From: Stenocarpella maydis
Taxonomy: Eukaryota > Ascomycota > Sordariomycetes > Diaporthales > Diaporthaceae
Assembly (NCBI GenBank): GCA_002270565.1
Contig: NQMI01000171.1
Coordinates: forward strand, 26,769-90,768
Reading direction: 5' to 3'
DNA: 64,000 bases
Part shown: piece after piece, positions 11,284 to 23,800 of the stretch
How positions within the stretch are numbered: the stretch's first letter is position 1
How the letters are laid out: each line of letters starts with the position of its first letter
Program-made: the position numbers and the translations under genes
Notes under the pieces: model-generated
What the model was told of the DNA's origin: nothing
The model's input: only the letters and a program-made list of their open reading frames with translations
The model's database searches: none

Positions 11284-13640
11284 GTTGGGTTGTTACCTAG
11301 GGGTACAAGGAACACTGAAGGTGAAGACACGGAACGAATATGTGGTCAGTGGTGAGTAGCAGGCCGGTAGTCAGGCAAAAAAGTGGACGAGGGCATGTTT
11401 ACCTTAAATTGTTTCCGCGTATTGTTGACCTCACATTGTACAACAGTGAATGACCGGTCCTACCTTCCGCGCAGAGATAGCGCCGGCCGAGGCATGAATA
11501 GGTGCTTAATTGTGACCTTCTTTTCAGGAAAGTATAATCCCATCCGGGTAGTCCTGAACAAGCAGGTCAAGCCTGTGATAAGCCGGAAAGTTGAGTACAG
11601 AGATCTTGGCTTTGACTTGGCTTGCCCTTGGCTTCATCTATCCGTCCCACGCTAACCAATTGGACCTCTCGCTGCCGTTCAACGCCATCGTGGCCCCCTC
11701 TGCTAATCAGACTTGTACAACCTAGCCGCGGTCTTTGAGTGCTATACAACCGGTTTAGAGAGTGGGACTGCTACCAGAGGTGAAAGATAGTACCCGCCAA
11801 TATCGTGCCCGTCTATTGGAAGTGCAAGAAACACATGTGCAGTGGCAGGAGACGACACGCATTGGTGAAAACCGCGGCGGGTTAATCAAGAGCCAGTCAA
11901 GTCATGACAGGTGGCGGATTGCATCAATTCATTGGTGCAATCCTAGTTCAGGCGTATCAATTGATGCAACAGGGGAACATGTGGCCGGTCTGAACCCATG
12001 TTCTCCAGCACTTCAATATTCGAGGTGTCAACTGGTACTGCGTACAAGTGGAGACACTACCCTCTGGGCGGCTGGCGTAGATCATGTACCCGACCTTGGC
12101 AAGACCTTGAAGGGGAAGGAGGAAACTGAGCGGCAATCTCAATGTTGCAAAGACAATTCCGCTCATGGACCGTTGCTCTCATATGACCTTGGAACTCAAT
12201 TGTCGACCGTCCTCTTGAACGCTCTTTTCCAGGATTCCCTCACTCCAAATAAACCTTATTAGAATAAGCTTCCTGTCAGCATTCTTCCAGAGGGTATTCT
12301 TCTAGTCTCGCAGAATAAGCAAATATGATGTGGTAGCTTCGCAGACCTGGTCAGAGATCAACGGCTGTGGTGATTTTCACTTTTAATCCTGCCACAATCC
12401 CCCCCCTTTTTTAAAAAAAACAAAAGGAGCTGCGGAGGGCTTATGCGGTCGTAAATTCTCGAAGACCCAGCGCTAGATAAGAATAAAAGGCCTATAGTAA
12501 TAAATTTCAAAACACAATAGCCACTAATAAAATAGTGACAATGGCTTTGGATGCTGATCTCCCACCAGATCATCGAGCACCACAGCATCATGTGATGGGT
12601 ATCCGAAGCACCAGGACACGGCGAATCACATCTGAGTAGGAATCCAGAGGAAAATCAGGTACAATTAATAGTCCCTGCTTTTATCATTCAGTCCGATTTG
12701 AGAGCTTGAAATGCATAATGAAACTAATGGGTGGACTGAGCACCATGGATGGAGGGAGAGCTTGAACCCCAAAGGCTAAGACCATGTGCCGAGGTATGCA
12801 CAGCAGACCAAACTTTCTGTGAGCTTTTCCCTTCCCCTCACACAAGAGACATGCGTTGCCAATTTCGGTGTTTACGAGGAGGTTTCATCTAGGATAAGAT
12901 CTATAGAGATAAGATCTGTAGTGAATCACGGACTCGATAGTGTTGCTACTAAACACCTGGGCAACCTATACATAGGGTTCATGAGTGGTACTTTCACAAC
13001 TTATCCAATTTCGTGGAGGGAGGAAATATTAAGAAGTCCCATATTTGAAAGTTATTTATTTTCCTTGGGGGGGAGAAGCTAATGTGTGATTGTGAATACG
13101 GAGGGCATGAGCAGGATTTTGGTGTGTAAACGGTCCAGCGTTCGTTCAACCAGTTGCCCCGGCCGTATACGTCATGCGTAGGCAAGCATCTACAGCTTCG
13201 GGAGGTGAAGCCGAATGTAGAGGGAATTCAAAGTGAATGTTTCGTTTTAGACATAGAAGCACATAATGTCTTCTTGTGGTACTACGTCTGCTTGGAGGGC
13301 AGCCGATCGAGAGTGAAAAATGCAGGTAGCTGCCCGAGGCCAGTGGCAATATTGAAGCGCTGTCAGTGCCCGAGAGCCTGAAGAGCAAAAGCATCAATGT
13401 GGGGGCCTTGGAAGCCACATTAGTGGGGCAAACATTTCAGGCTGCCCCACACCCTGACTCCCGCATGCATACATTCCTTTACTCACCTTACCCAACCTCG
13501 AGTCAACTTAAGCCTCAACAATAACCCACCAGCTCCAACACTAAGCCGTCATCGCCATCACGCATCTATTCTTAAACACCACCTCACACCTTTTCATTTC
13601 ATCTCCTGATAGCGCCATACTGTAAGACCTGTGTTGCATC
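11284..13640. other. Long intergenic region with no supported gene
   Basis: About 2.36 kb lies between two divergent genes. Several 60-166-codon frames exist (the longest at 11762-12262, plus strand), but none shows a domain, biased composition or splice structure. Poly-C/poly-A slippage tracts occur near 12401-12425. The right end should contain the DIB1 promoter; a pyrimidine-rich leader precedes its ATG. Confidence 0.55.
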
Positions 13641-14254
13641 ATGGGATCCGTTGTCCTTCCCCATCTGCCCTCGGGCTGGCACGTCGACCAGGCAATTCTT
13701 TCAGGTTCGTCTCGCTTCGCTCCTCGCCGTAGCCTCACTGCTTCACATAACTGACCGCCACCACAGAGGAAGACCGTCTGGTCGTCATCCGCTTCGGCCG
13801 TGACCATGATTCAGTAAGCATTGACAATCACTCCGCTCAATTTAGTATGGAAGCTGATCCCAAGCAGGACTGCATGCGGCAAGATGAGGTGCTCTACAAG
13901 ATCGCCGACCGCGTCAAGAACTTCGCTGCCGTATATCTCTGTGATATCGACAAGGTAATTCATTGGGCCAAAGCCGAAGCAGGAGTATGGGGCGGGAGTG
14001 AGGTCTAACCGATCCCATAGGTCCCCGATTTCAATACCATGTACGAGCTGTACGACCCCTGCACGATTATGTTCTTCTTCCGCAACAAACACATAATGTG
14101 TGATTTCGGCACCGGAAACAACAACAAGCTGAACTGGGTCCTCGACGACAAGCAAGAGCTCATTGACATCCTCGAGACTGTCTTCCGGGGCGCCAAGAAG
14201 GGCAGGGGTTTGGTTGTCAGTCCCAAGGATTACAGCACCAGGCACCGTTACTGA
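13641..14254 (+). CDS. DIB1: U4/U6.U5 tri-snRNP protein Dim1/Dib1 (thioredoxin-like 4A)
   Basis: Four exons, 13641-13704, 13767-13813, 13868-13954 and 14021-14254, give 143 residues, the standard length of this very conserved family. The protein begins MGSVVLPHLPSGWHVDQAIL and ends RGLVVSPKDYSTRHRY. Internal hallmarks are EEDRLVVIRFG, DFNTMYELYDPCTIMFFFRN and DFGTGNNNKLNW. It has a thioredoxin fold without a redox CxxC and is a component of the U5 snRNP and the B complex in pre-mRNA splicing. Phases 1, 0 and 0 match across the three short introns. The third exon starts at the internal AG of CCCAAGCAG, because the earlier TTTAG would insert extra residues absent from the family. Confidence 0.97.
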
Positions 14255-15130
14255 GCCCATGTCCCCACGAGCGAGAGGTTGTGCGCATTACTTGGTGTCC
14301 GCAAGAGCTTGGCCCTCCATCGAAGACGTACAAGTGCCGATCCTGGATGGTGGTATCCCTGGAGAGCCTGGGACGGGTGACAAAGCAGATCACAAGGCAG
14401 ACCCTCTTCAAATGAATAACGATTCGCGGTGGAGTCAATGGCAGCCACCCATATTTGACTGGCATTACTGTTGAAGAGTGAACTTTGGACGAGGGATAGA
14501 GGATGTGTGGCAAATCACTAGCCCAAAAGGTTGGCAAATGCGTGCGCGACAAAGGAATGCCACAAATAGTGGCAGAATATGCTCTTTCGGCCTACGGACA
14601 AATTACACTGCCCCTGGAAAGCATTGGAGAAATGAGTTGTGTTTTATAGCGTAATGTGTTTCCTAGTCGGAAAGGCTTCTAACTACCCGTCAACAGTACA
14701 TACATTGATGCCCTGATAATGTGAGCGATAGGACTGTCTTTGTACCAGTGTACTTTGGCTAGGTACCTAGGTACTGTGATACGGGTTGTATTTAGGTACT
14801 CAAGTAGGTAGGCTGTTGCCTGTATGTACCTGCTCTGCCACTGGGGCAAATGACTGAACGAGTCTTGATGTGTCGCATTGATGATTCTACTCTCCCCACC
14901 CTCCATGAGCCAGTCACGTGAGCTTTGCAAAGTTTCCAGGAACATTGCATTCAATGTCATTAATAGTATATAGGGATGACCCTGTAGTGTTTCTGAATAT
15001 GGCGAGTGGAAATTTGAATAGATTGAACATTTAGGTGGCTCTGTGACAAAAGCTTACTTGGGTAAGCACTCGACCCTAGGTACTCCCTTAATTTGATGTC
15101 AAGTTCCAAGCCTGAACAGATGCAGGTCGA
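14255..15130. other. Convergent intergenic region
   Basis: The region lies between the 3' ends of DIB1 and the aldo-keto reductase gene. A short tandem CTAGGTAC-like motif occurs near 14758-14775. No gene, repeat or RNA was recognised. Confidence 0.55.
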
Positions 15131-16343
15131 TTAATCCGCCTTTACGCCTTCTACCTTGGGTCTCATTGCCTCCGCGAGGCCCTTCTTCAAGCCCTCTGAG
15201 ATGCCATTCAGGTTGTCGAGGAACGCAACATGCTTCACACTCTCCCATACACCCTGGATCTTCTCCCGGGCCGCAGCGCTCAGCGGGCCCCTGCGGATGG
15301 CATCCACCGTGGCCCTGAGCTGAGCCTGGGTCGACGCCCCGATGATGACGGCGTCACCCTTGGCCCCGTCCAGGATCGAGCTGTGGACCACCCAGCGGAA
15401 GGCGAGCTCGGCGGCCGGGACGCCCTCCGACCTGGCGATCTCGTTCCACGTGTCTAGCGCGCCGAGCAGAACCGGCCGGCTGATATACAGGTCGTGGTAG
15501 AGCTTGCCGGTAAAGCTTTCGGGGTCCCAGCGCCCCTTGGGGGTCTTGAGCTGCTCGGTGGTCTTGGCTAGGAAGCCGCCCGCGATCGGGCTGTAGGCGT
15601 AGAAGGCAACTAGGAAGGGCGGGCTTGGTTAATACTGCCCCAATAGCCGTTGCTCCCTGCGCCAGTTGCGACAGGCATATGCTTCGCGCTATCCGCTCGT
15701 CCTTTTGGGGATTGCTTACTATTATTTTCGCGGAGGATTGGGAAGAGCTCGGTCTCTGCCAGACGCCCGACGGCGTTGTAGTTGCCTTGGTATGCCGTCG
15801 GAGCCACAAAGCCGCGGCCCCGGCAGATCCGCAGAACTTCCTTCACCTGGTCGGCGGTGAAGTTTGAAATGCCAAATCTCCGGAATGCGCCGGATTTATA
15901 GAGGATGTCGATACCCTCCAAGGTTTCCTCAAAGGGGACGCGAAGGTCGGGGCCATGGAGATAGTAGATATCAACCTACACATGGAAGATTCAGAATTGT
16001 GTCAACAGGTCATGTTGGCTAAAGCCTCTCTTGTCACAGAGAGTGTCGGAGAACAGACCTGTGCAGTGGCAAGCCTTTTCAGACTTGCCTTCCCGGAAGC
16101 AATCACGGCGTCTTTGGTCGAGGGGTCGGGGCCGACGGGTGAATGCTTTGTATCGATCGTGAATTTGCTGGCCGCCCCAAGTTCTCCGAGAATCTTCTCA
16201 GACTCGCCATAAACTACAGCCGTATCAAGAGTTTTGATACCAAACTCTTGGAGCAGGTTCAGATATTCCTGGGCCTCGTCTGCATCTTTAATGGTTGGCG
16301 GAGTGAAGGCTGCGGCCCCAAAGACTATTGCAGGAGTCGGCAT
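15131..16343 (-). CDS. Aldo-keto reductase, AKR7 / aflatoxin-aldehyde-reductase type
   Basis: Three exons on the reverse strand, 16343-16059, 15975-15720 and 15609-15131, give 339 residues. The enzyme is a likely NADPH-dependent aldehyde/ketone reductase in a (beta/alpha)8 barrel. The catalytic tetrad is visible: Asp and Tyr in TLDTAVVYGESE (about residues 39-50), Lys in FTIDTKHSP and His in DIYYLHGPDLRVPFEE. The cofactor-side segments FRRFGISNF, AYQGNYNAVGR and FYAYSPIAGGFLA follow, with the C-terminal phosphate-binding VIIGAST. The 5-residue element ENNIAFYAYSP is only obtained when the second intron (GTAAGC...CTAG) is removed. It stands alone, with no visible cluster partner, so the natural substrate is unknown. 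Confidence 0.92.
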
Positions 16344-17258
16344 GGTAGCTTTGATTTTACAAAAGGCTGATTCTGTATAGGTAGAGTCTTTTGAAGTCTT
16401 CTGAAAGCTGAATGAGATGAACTTGGTTCAAGATTTGTGGTTTCGATGTGGTGAGAGGGATATTGAGGCATCTTATAGCCGTGCACAAGCTATTGTACCT
16501 AGGTATTGGAACAAGCCGACCTTGCAGTCCATCCAATCGACGAGTCTACAATTTTCTTACAAGCCATCGAGAAGCCACGCATCATTGGCGCCTATTAAGG
16601 ATTCCTAGTTAGGACGTGGGCTGCTTTTGGCGATCATTGTCTTGGCCGTCCGCCCTGAGATGACAAATGCGGGCGTAGTTGCCCCGAGGCGTGACACCGA
16701 AACAGCCACCTATTGAGCCACTCTTCATGGAGTAATACGAATCGGATCGGAAGGGAGCGGCTTTAACGGACTCTTATGGAACGGAGTTCGCGACCGGAGC
16801 TGACGTGAACCCCTGAGCATGTCCACATGATCCTACAGGAGTTTATTTTGACATCAGGCAGTAAGTCTCCGAGGATATACTTAGCGGGTAAAAGGTCGCC
16901 GCATAGGGGTTTCCCATACATAACATATGGACCATTTACATGGTCTTCCGGTCCGATAGCACCGAAACCACCGACGTGTGGTAAGGTGGCCGGTCTACTA
17001 GAGTCCAGTGGGCTCACCACTGCCTCACGAAGTACCTATTACATGTTGACCGGGGGCATAACAGCGGAATCGTATCAAGTCTAATCTAGATGGGTAGTGC
17101 AGATCCGGAAGCCCACGCAGGCAAGTTCTCAAATATCGTAGATACTGCTGTCACTGCTAACAGTTAGTATGTGTCTGCCTGTTCAGCAGATGAAGCCAGT
17201 CCATCTCAGGACAGCAGGGCACATGAGGGCGAGGGGATCGGGACAGAGCAAAATGCAC
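16344..17258. other. Intergenic, aldo-keto reductase promoter side
   Basis: The reductase start and the amylase end flank this region, both on the reverse strand. No coding frame with a recognisable motif and no repeat was seen. Confidence 0.55.
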
Positions 17259-19164
17259 TTACAACTTCTCCCCGAATTTCTCCCTGCCTTCAGCATCCTT
17301 GTTCACAAAGATGCTCACGCTGCACTGCCCGCATACGAAATCTCCAAACCCATCCGGCCCGATCTCAACCTCCCGGTCACTCCACCCGAGCACGTCGGTC
17401 CACCTCTCCCCGGCGTGCATCTCGCCGACGTGCATCCTCTTGGACCCAGCGCCGGCATTAGACAGGACTGCAGCACTGGGAGTTAGCGTTCAGAGAACTG
17501 AGCAAGAGAGCTCGATTGAATACAGCAAGGAGTAGGCCGCGATATGCCCAAGGCTTTGAGACCTTGGCTACAGAGAGGAGATGCTTCTTCAGAAGAGGTT
17601 CCTCTGGACATGGTGAAAACTGTATCCGGAAGATGCTTACCAACGGCGCACCCGAAGCGGCGGTCCCAGGTGCCGTAGCGCACGAACCCGAGGCAGGTCG
17701 CATAGTCGAAGTAGTCGGCCTGCTGGCCGTAGGCGTAGAGCTTGCGGGCGAGGGTGAGTCTTGGGAGGGCGCCGCCGCACGAGGGCGGGAAGGACTGCTT
17801 CTCGCCCCTGGGGTCGACGCCGTACAGGTCCCCGTACCAGACGCAGGGGTAGCCTGTGTCGCGGAGGAGGATGAGCGAGTAGGCGAGCGGTTTGAACCAG
17901 TCTGCTATAGGCGCCTCGAGGGCCTGGTACGGCTGGGTGTCGTGGTTCATCACGAGTGTCTGGGTGGAGATTTTGCACGTGGTTAGGCTTTGCTGCTCAG
18001 AGGTGGACGAGGATGGGGCCTCGGAGGCTTACCACGGCACAAATTGGTGCGGCCTTCACGAGGGTGTCGTCGAAGACCTTGCGCATGTCTGCCCCGTTGC
18101 CCCGGCTGATCTCACTGAAGTTGTAAACCAGTGGAGCGTCAAAGAGTGCAAACTTCCTGCCCATGCGGTCTAGGTAGCTCTCCATGTCCCGGAGGCTGTC
18201 CTTCCAGAACTCGCCTACGACGAACCAGCCGCTGCCGTACGTCTCATCCATGTTGGTGATGAACTTGCGGAGGAAGTCTTCGCTGTAATGCTTGATAGCG
18301 TCAAAGCGGAATCCCTTGAGTGGCAGCTGGGTGGCCAGCCACTTGCCCCAGTTGAGAACATCTTCCTGGACTTCTGGATGATCATAATCGAGATCTGAAC
18401 CCATGAGAAAGTCGCTGTTTTGCCAGGTTAGACCTTGTCCATCCCATGGCGAGGATCTCCCTCAGAACTCACTAGTTCCCCTTCTCACAGTCCACATCAC
18501 CGTCGTCTGCCCAGCCCTTTACCTTGTCACCCATGATCTTGTAGATGGCATTCTTTTCATTCCTAGCGTTAAAGTCAACACCGCTAAAATGGTACCAGTA
18601 GTACCTCATCTTGCTGTACTTGCCACGCCTTCCAGGAAAGGTGTAGCCGACCCACGCCTCAATCTGATAGGTATCGCTGACGTCCTTGTTGCGATCGTCA
18701 TGGTCGACTTCTTTCGCATCGCAAGCTTCTTTGCGATCAGCGGCAAACTTGTGGTTCAGGACTGCATCCCAGTAGATACCGACGCCGTTCTCCTCGGCTG
18801 TGTTTGCCATCCTCACCAGCTCCTCCTTGGATCCCCATTTGGTGGAGACCGTGCCCTTTTGGTCGAACTCACCCAAGTCGTACAGGTCGTAGATATCATA
18901 GCCGTTGCCATCCTTGCAGGAGCCCTTGCACCCTGGTGGGACCCAGATGTTATCGATGCCCCATTTCTTGAGCTGAGGTATGTGCTTGTCGAGGCGAGAC
19001 CAGTGCTTCTGGTCGGCGGGGACATACCACTCAAAGCCCTGCATCATGGTCATATTCTCCGGGGTTGGCTTCTGTTCGTCTCCCATCCTGGCGGTTTCCA
19101 GGCGACACTTCAACAGATTGCAATAGTACTGGCACACAAAGCAGAGAGATCCAAGCGGCACCAA
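17259..19164 (-). CDS. Alpha-amylase, GH13 (intracellular GH13_5 type)
   Basis: Four exons, 19164-18473, 18414-18033, 17959-17641 and 17467-17259, give 533 residues. The GH13 regions are complete: GIDNIWVPP and GVGIYWDAVLNH (region I); GFRFDAIKH with the nucleophile Asp (region II); WFVVGEFW with the acid/base Glu (region III); and VMNHDTQ with the transition-state Asp (region IV). There is no clear signal peptide. The N-terminus (MVPLGSLCFVCQYYC) is Cys-rich, and a second in-frame Met at 19086 (MGDEQKPTPENMTMM) may be the true start. The early TMMQGFEWYVP and the overall length match the intracellular fungal GH13_5 group, which resembles bacterial liquefying amylases and has been linked to cell-wall alpha-glucan rather than starch use. 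Each splice joins a known motif (GN-YDFLMGSDLDYD; AV-TLVMNHD; AV-VLSNAG). Confidence 0.93.
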
Positions 19165-20858
19165 TGATGGAATTTGTGATAACTATTGGGCCAGTTCGCT
19201 ATGGAAAAGACGAGGTTCACCACCCGTGATACTTGTATCAAACACTAATTCACTCAGCATCAGCAATCCCGCCTTAGCACTGCGCTTATCGTTGGAGAGG
19301 TGACATCCGTCCTTGATGGTGCCGTCCGAGGCCTGGAAATTAACCAGAACAGGCTTATTTGGACAAGGTTCCTTGCACCACGGACGGCCAGCCCGCCACA
19401 GCTTCCAGGTTTCCCAACAGGACCATCCCGGCAAGGCTGAGCTCCAGTCGGCCAGAACACACGAGCCAAGGGCCCAGCGTCCATGGCACGACTGGCAGGG
19501 ACTATGCTGTTGGCCGAACGTCAGTGCCGGTCCCCATCAGCTTAAGCTTGGAACAGCTGGGATGCGATGATGCACCGCATGGGGTGGCGTCCTGATCAGG
19601 GGGACATTGATAAGACTGCTTTCGACGTGTCAGCAATGAATAACTTCGCAGATGGACATGGAAACAGGTAATTTGATCACCACATGCGAATATCTGCTGT
19701 AGATACCAGCTTAAGTTTGCTGTCCATGTCGCAGCCAGGCCAGAGGTTTGTAACGCCTTACTCAAGTAGAGCCGAGTCAACAAAAAAACCCCTGACGTCA
19801 TGCCAAATGTCCCGTTCACGTGCGATGAAAATAATTCATCTTGTGGTGGTAGTGCAACGTAAAAGGAGACAACGCCTTCGATGGGTTAACTTTTGGAACC
19901 CTCGCTGGCGTGACGGGTATGTCCAAGTAAGTACAGTACGCAGCGAATATCAACACGTCGCGGTGTGTAAACAGGATCGCTTGCCTTTGGACCCAAAACA
20001 GCTACCGAACTAAGACAGACGAAGCCGCAGGCCCGGAAGACTGTCATGTCTTTCTCGGCCCAGCTAATACCGGTAAAGGAATGTTGCAGTCCCCGGGCCA
20101 AGTATTGTTATCTGGTGGCCCTGCAATAACAATTGGGGCAGCAGTAAAATAGCCGCCTCACCATTCTATCGTGCATGTGAAGAGCAGCATATACTCCTTT
20201 CGAATCCCTGTTTCCCATATCCCGTACTGGTGTTTTTGGGTGCACACTTGTGATTTGATCGGGGGGCTTGGTTCGCCTGCAAGTGTTGCATGTCATGATA
20301 ATCAAGGTGTTGTTGACACTCAGTCGTGAGATGCAGTAAAGTGTCAAGACATTAGGAACAGACGACATGGAAATGACGTCGCGGTGTAGACGGTAAAACG
20401 GGCCAGAACGGAGCGGGGCTGCCCCCCGCTGCCCAACCTTACGGTGGGACAGCTACCCCACGCCGGGTGCCCAAACAGGTAATCCCCAGCCACCGGCCCA
20501 GGGTCCGTCTCCTGGCAACCCAAGGACAGTGACCCCATGTCAACACGAAAACGCGGTTGTCCAACGCTGACAGCCACCGGACCACTGACAGCTGTCCACG
20601 CATGCAGAGACAGCCCTGGCCTCGTCGAAAAGCAAAGTCTCCATCCGCCTGCGTTGGACCCCTGCTGCTCCAGCCGCTGCATTTGTGTGCGTCTGGCCTC
20701 GCCTGATAGGCCTAAAGCACCTCTCCCGTATTTACTTATTTTGATATTGGGCTACTAGCCTGAGACCTTCTCTTTTCCTCTGCAGACCTGACCAGTGCCC
20801 AGAACCTCCCAACCTTGACCTCGAGATACACGTCGATAAAGACCGTCTGAGTCCAATA
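19165..20858. other. Divergent intergenic region (amylase and coiled-coil protein)
   Basis: 1.7 kb shared upstream region. No coding segment or repeat was recognised. A pyrimidine-rich leader precedes the ATG at 20859. Confidence 0.55.
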
Positions 20859-23800
20859 ATGGAGGGAGAGAACCACACCAGCCAGCCCCTCGACTCGGTG
20901 GAGACGCCAGCCGACCAGACCGAGACCCACAACATTCCAGTCGAGCAGCATACACATGCCACAGCTGCACCCGAACATGCCGGCGAGCAGCACGGCGATA
21001 GTCTAGAAGAACCTACCCTCGACTTAGAGCCAGACAACCACGACGCAGCTTCCGGCCTCCATGACACAGGCGACGAGACCGAGACACAAGATGGAGCGGA
21101 TCTCTCTTCAAGGAGGGGTTCCGGAGCCTGCGACCTGGATCGACGCCACTCCGTGAGGACCGAGGCATTGATCCAGGCCGCTGCACGAGCCGTCGTGTCT
21201 ATGAGGGATCAAAAGGAGCATGATGCTGCACGAGACGAGCAAGATAGCGGCGACGAGTCCGCAACGAGCTCCGTCAACGGGGCCGAAGACCTGGACGAGA
21301 CCGCCCACGGCGATATGGATCAGAATGCCCGGAGTCGACCCGAATCTGCCGCTTCCCAGTCCGTTCATTCATCAGAAGGAGATGGCGCTGAGAACAGCTC
21401 GCGTAACAGCGCAGAGGACGACGTATTTAGTGACCGCAGCCCGCGCACATCCATCCATTCGTCAGACGAGCGCTATGACGGCGATTCGGTCGAGGCAATG
21501 ACTGAGAAGGGCGACCAGTCCCCGCTCGTGCGCTCCCGTGTTGCCTCCGGCGTGTCCACGTCCGATGCCTCGGTAATATCTGAGCAATCTCGCCTCTCAC
21601 GTTACGACAAGGAGGAGTTTGTTCCCACCTCACGTACTAATAGGCCTGCATTTCGAAGCCCGTCTGCAGTCCGCGCCATGCAAATGTCGTCACCAACACC
21701 ATCCATCTGCTCGTCGCCCCGTTCCGCGAAGAGGCAGCACGGCCTGCCAACCATCTCAAGACTCGGGAGTCCGTCCGTTTCGGCTCAGTATCCGCCTAAA
21801 GGGCGATCAACGCCGACACGCTTCAAGCGACCCGACCCAGCACCACTAGTCCTACTTCACGTTACACTCCTACCACTTCGCTGGGCTTATGGAGAAGTGA
21901 TGAATTACTTCGAGGGCAAGAAAGTCCCACCAGCTGCCTTCTCCGCCGAGGGCGTCAAGAACCTGCGTGTGGCCTGGCGTCAGCTGCAGGACCGCCTCGG
22001 TGACACTGAAATGGAGCGTGGGATCCTCCTCCCCCACCCTCAAAACGACTACGAGATTCTGGAGGAGCGTCTCTTGGAAGCCCTCGAGCTACCTCTGCGA
22101 CGCCGTGCCCGCATTCTAGAGTGTGGACATTACCTGGGACCTTCGAATGAGATGACACCCAGCTCGGACCTGGACGACTCCTCTGAGGACACTAGCGATG
22201 CCGAAGATTCTGCATCCAGCGGCAGAAGAGAAAAGAGACACTGGTGCAAGACCTGCCGAGGGGACATCAAGTACGAAGAGCTGGGGTCAGAAAGGGTCTT
22301 CCGCATCAAGGTCTACGCTAGCAACGGGCTTATGAGTCCCGGTGCTTGGGAAGCCTGCTGGAGAGAGATGGAACGCGTTGACATCGAGGTGGAGCCCATC
22401 ACTGGTACACCCATTCAGCAGGAGCTGGCTAAGCTGGGTGCCACCTTCGAACTGGAACATCAGCAGCGCCTGGAGCAGCAGGCTGAGGAGCAGGAACGGC
22501 TGCAGTTCGAAGAAGAGCAGCGTATCCAGATGGAGGAAGAGCGACGTCAACAACTGGAAGACGAGCGGCGGCAGCTCGAAGCCCAGCGCCAGCAATTCGA
22601 AGAGGAGCGACGCCGTGCCGCAGAGGAATCCCAGAAAAGGCTCGAGGAAGACCGCCGACAGGCCGAGAAGGAGCAGCGCGAGCGGATCGAGGAGGAGCGC
22701 CGCCAGCAGTTCGAGGAGGAGCGCCAGCTTCTGGACGCTCAGAGGCGGGAGTTCGAGGAGCAGCGCCAGGAGCTTGACAACCAGCGAAAAATGATCGAAC
22801 AAGAACAGCGGCAGCACCTTGAGGAGGCCAGGCGCCAGGAGCTTGAGGAAGAGCAGCGTCTCCTTGATGAGCAGCGCCAGCAGCTCGAGGAAGCCCGCCA
22901 ACAGTTCGAAGTGGAACGACGCCAACGGTTGGAAGAGGAAGAACTGAGACGACTGCAGAGGGACGAGGAGGAGCAGAAACAACTATCCTCCGCACGCTCC
23001 ATATCTCGGTCATCTTTTGTGGAGGATGAACTTGCCTCACCAGGTCTCGAAAGGGCTAGCTCCACTGATGTCGACGGTCGTCGCCGTGATTCCGAGCGAC
23101 TCCGAGAGATCTATGGCAGCCACGGACGAAGTCCATCTGAGGCGGGCACAGCCACCAACTCATCTCCAGCGATCCACATTCATTTGGGCTCGGGTCGCCA
23201 GCAGGAAGAAGAGCAGAACTCTCGGCAGCTGGCCACCATCCCCGCCCCACGCGATACTGAGGTGCAGCCGAGTCAAGTGCAGGCTGCCACCCGACAGCCA
23301 GAGCCCTTTGTTCCCCAACCAACACCGGCATCGCCCTCCGAGCAAGCCTACCATAGGCGCGAGGACCGCCGTCGGTCGCTGGACCACGCCTCTCTCGCAG
23401 AGCTAGTGGGAGAGTCGATTCGGATCCTGCTCCAGGACCCGAAGAATGTGGCAATCGCCGTTCTAGTGGTCCTCATTGCCATGCTTGCTGGACAATATAC
23501 GAAGCGCGATGAGCACGGCGTCGAGCTCTACAAGCCGCAGCAACATCACCAATATCAGCATCCTCAGCTTGACAACCGAGAGCCTGTGGGACAGGTCATC
23601 ATGAACACGCCTGCCGTGCAGCGAATCGAGACCATGCCGCCACCACCAGTCCCGGAGACGGTCTACAAGACCGTGACCGAATCGCCAAGGTCCTCACCGT
23701 CGCCGCTTGTAGAAACAATTTACAAGACTGTCATTGAGTCCTCGCCTCAGGTCCCATCGTCTCGGCTCACAGAAACCGTATACCATACGGTGGTTCATCA

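Noticed and set aside
11762..12262. 166-codon plus-strand frame
   Set aside because: No motif, no codon-composition signal, no homologous look; treated as a chance frame in an intergenic region.
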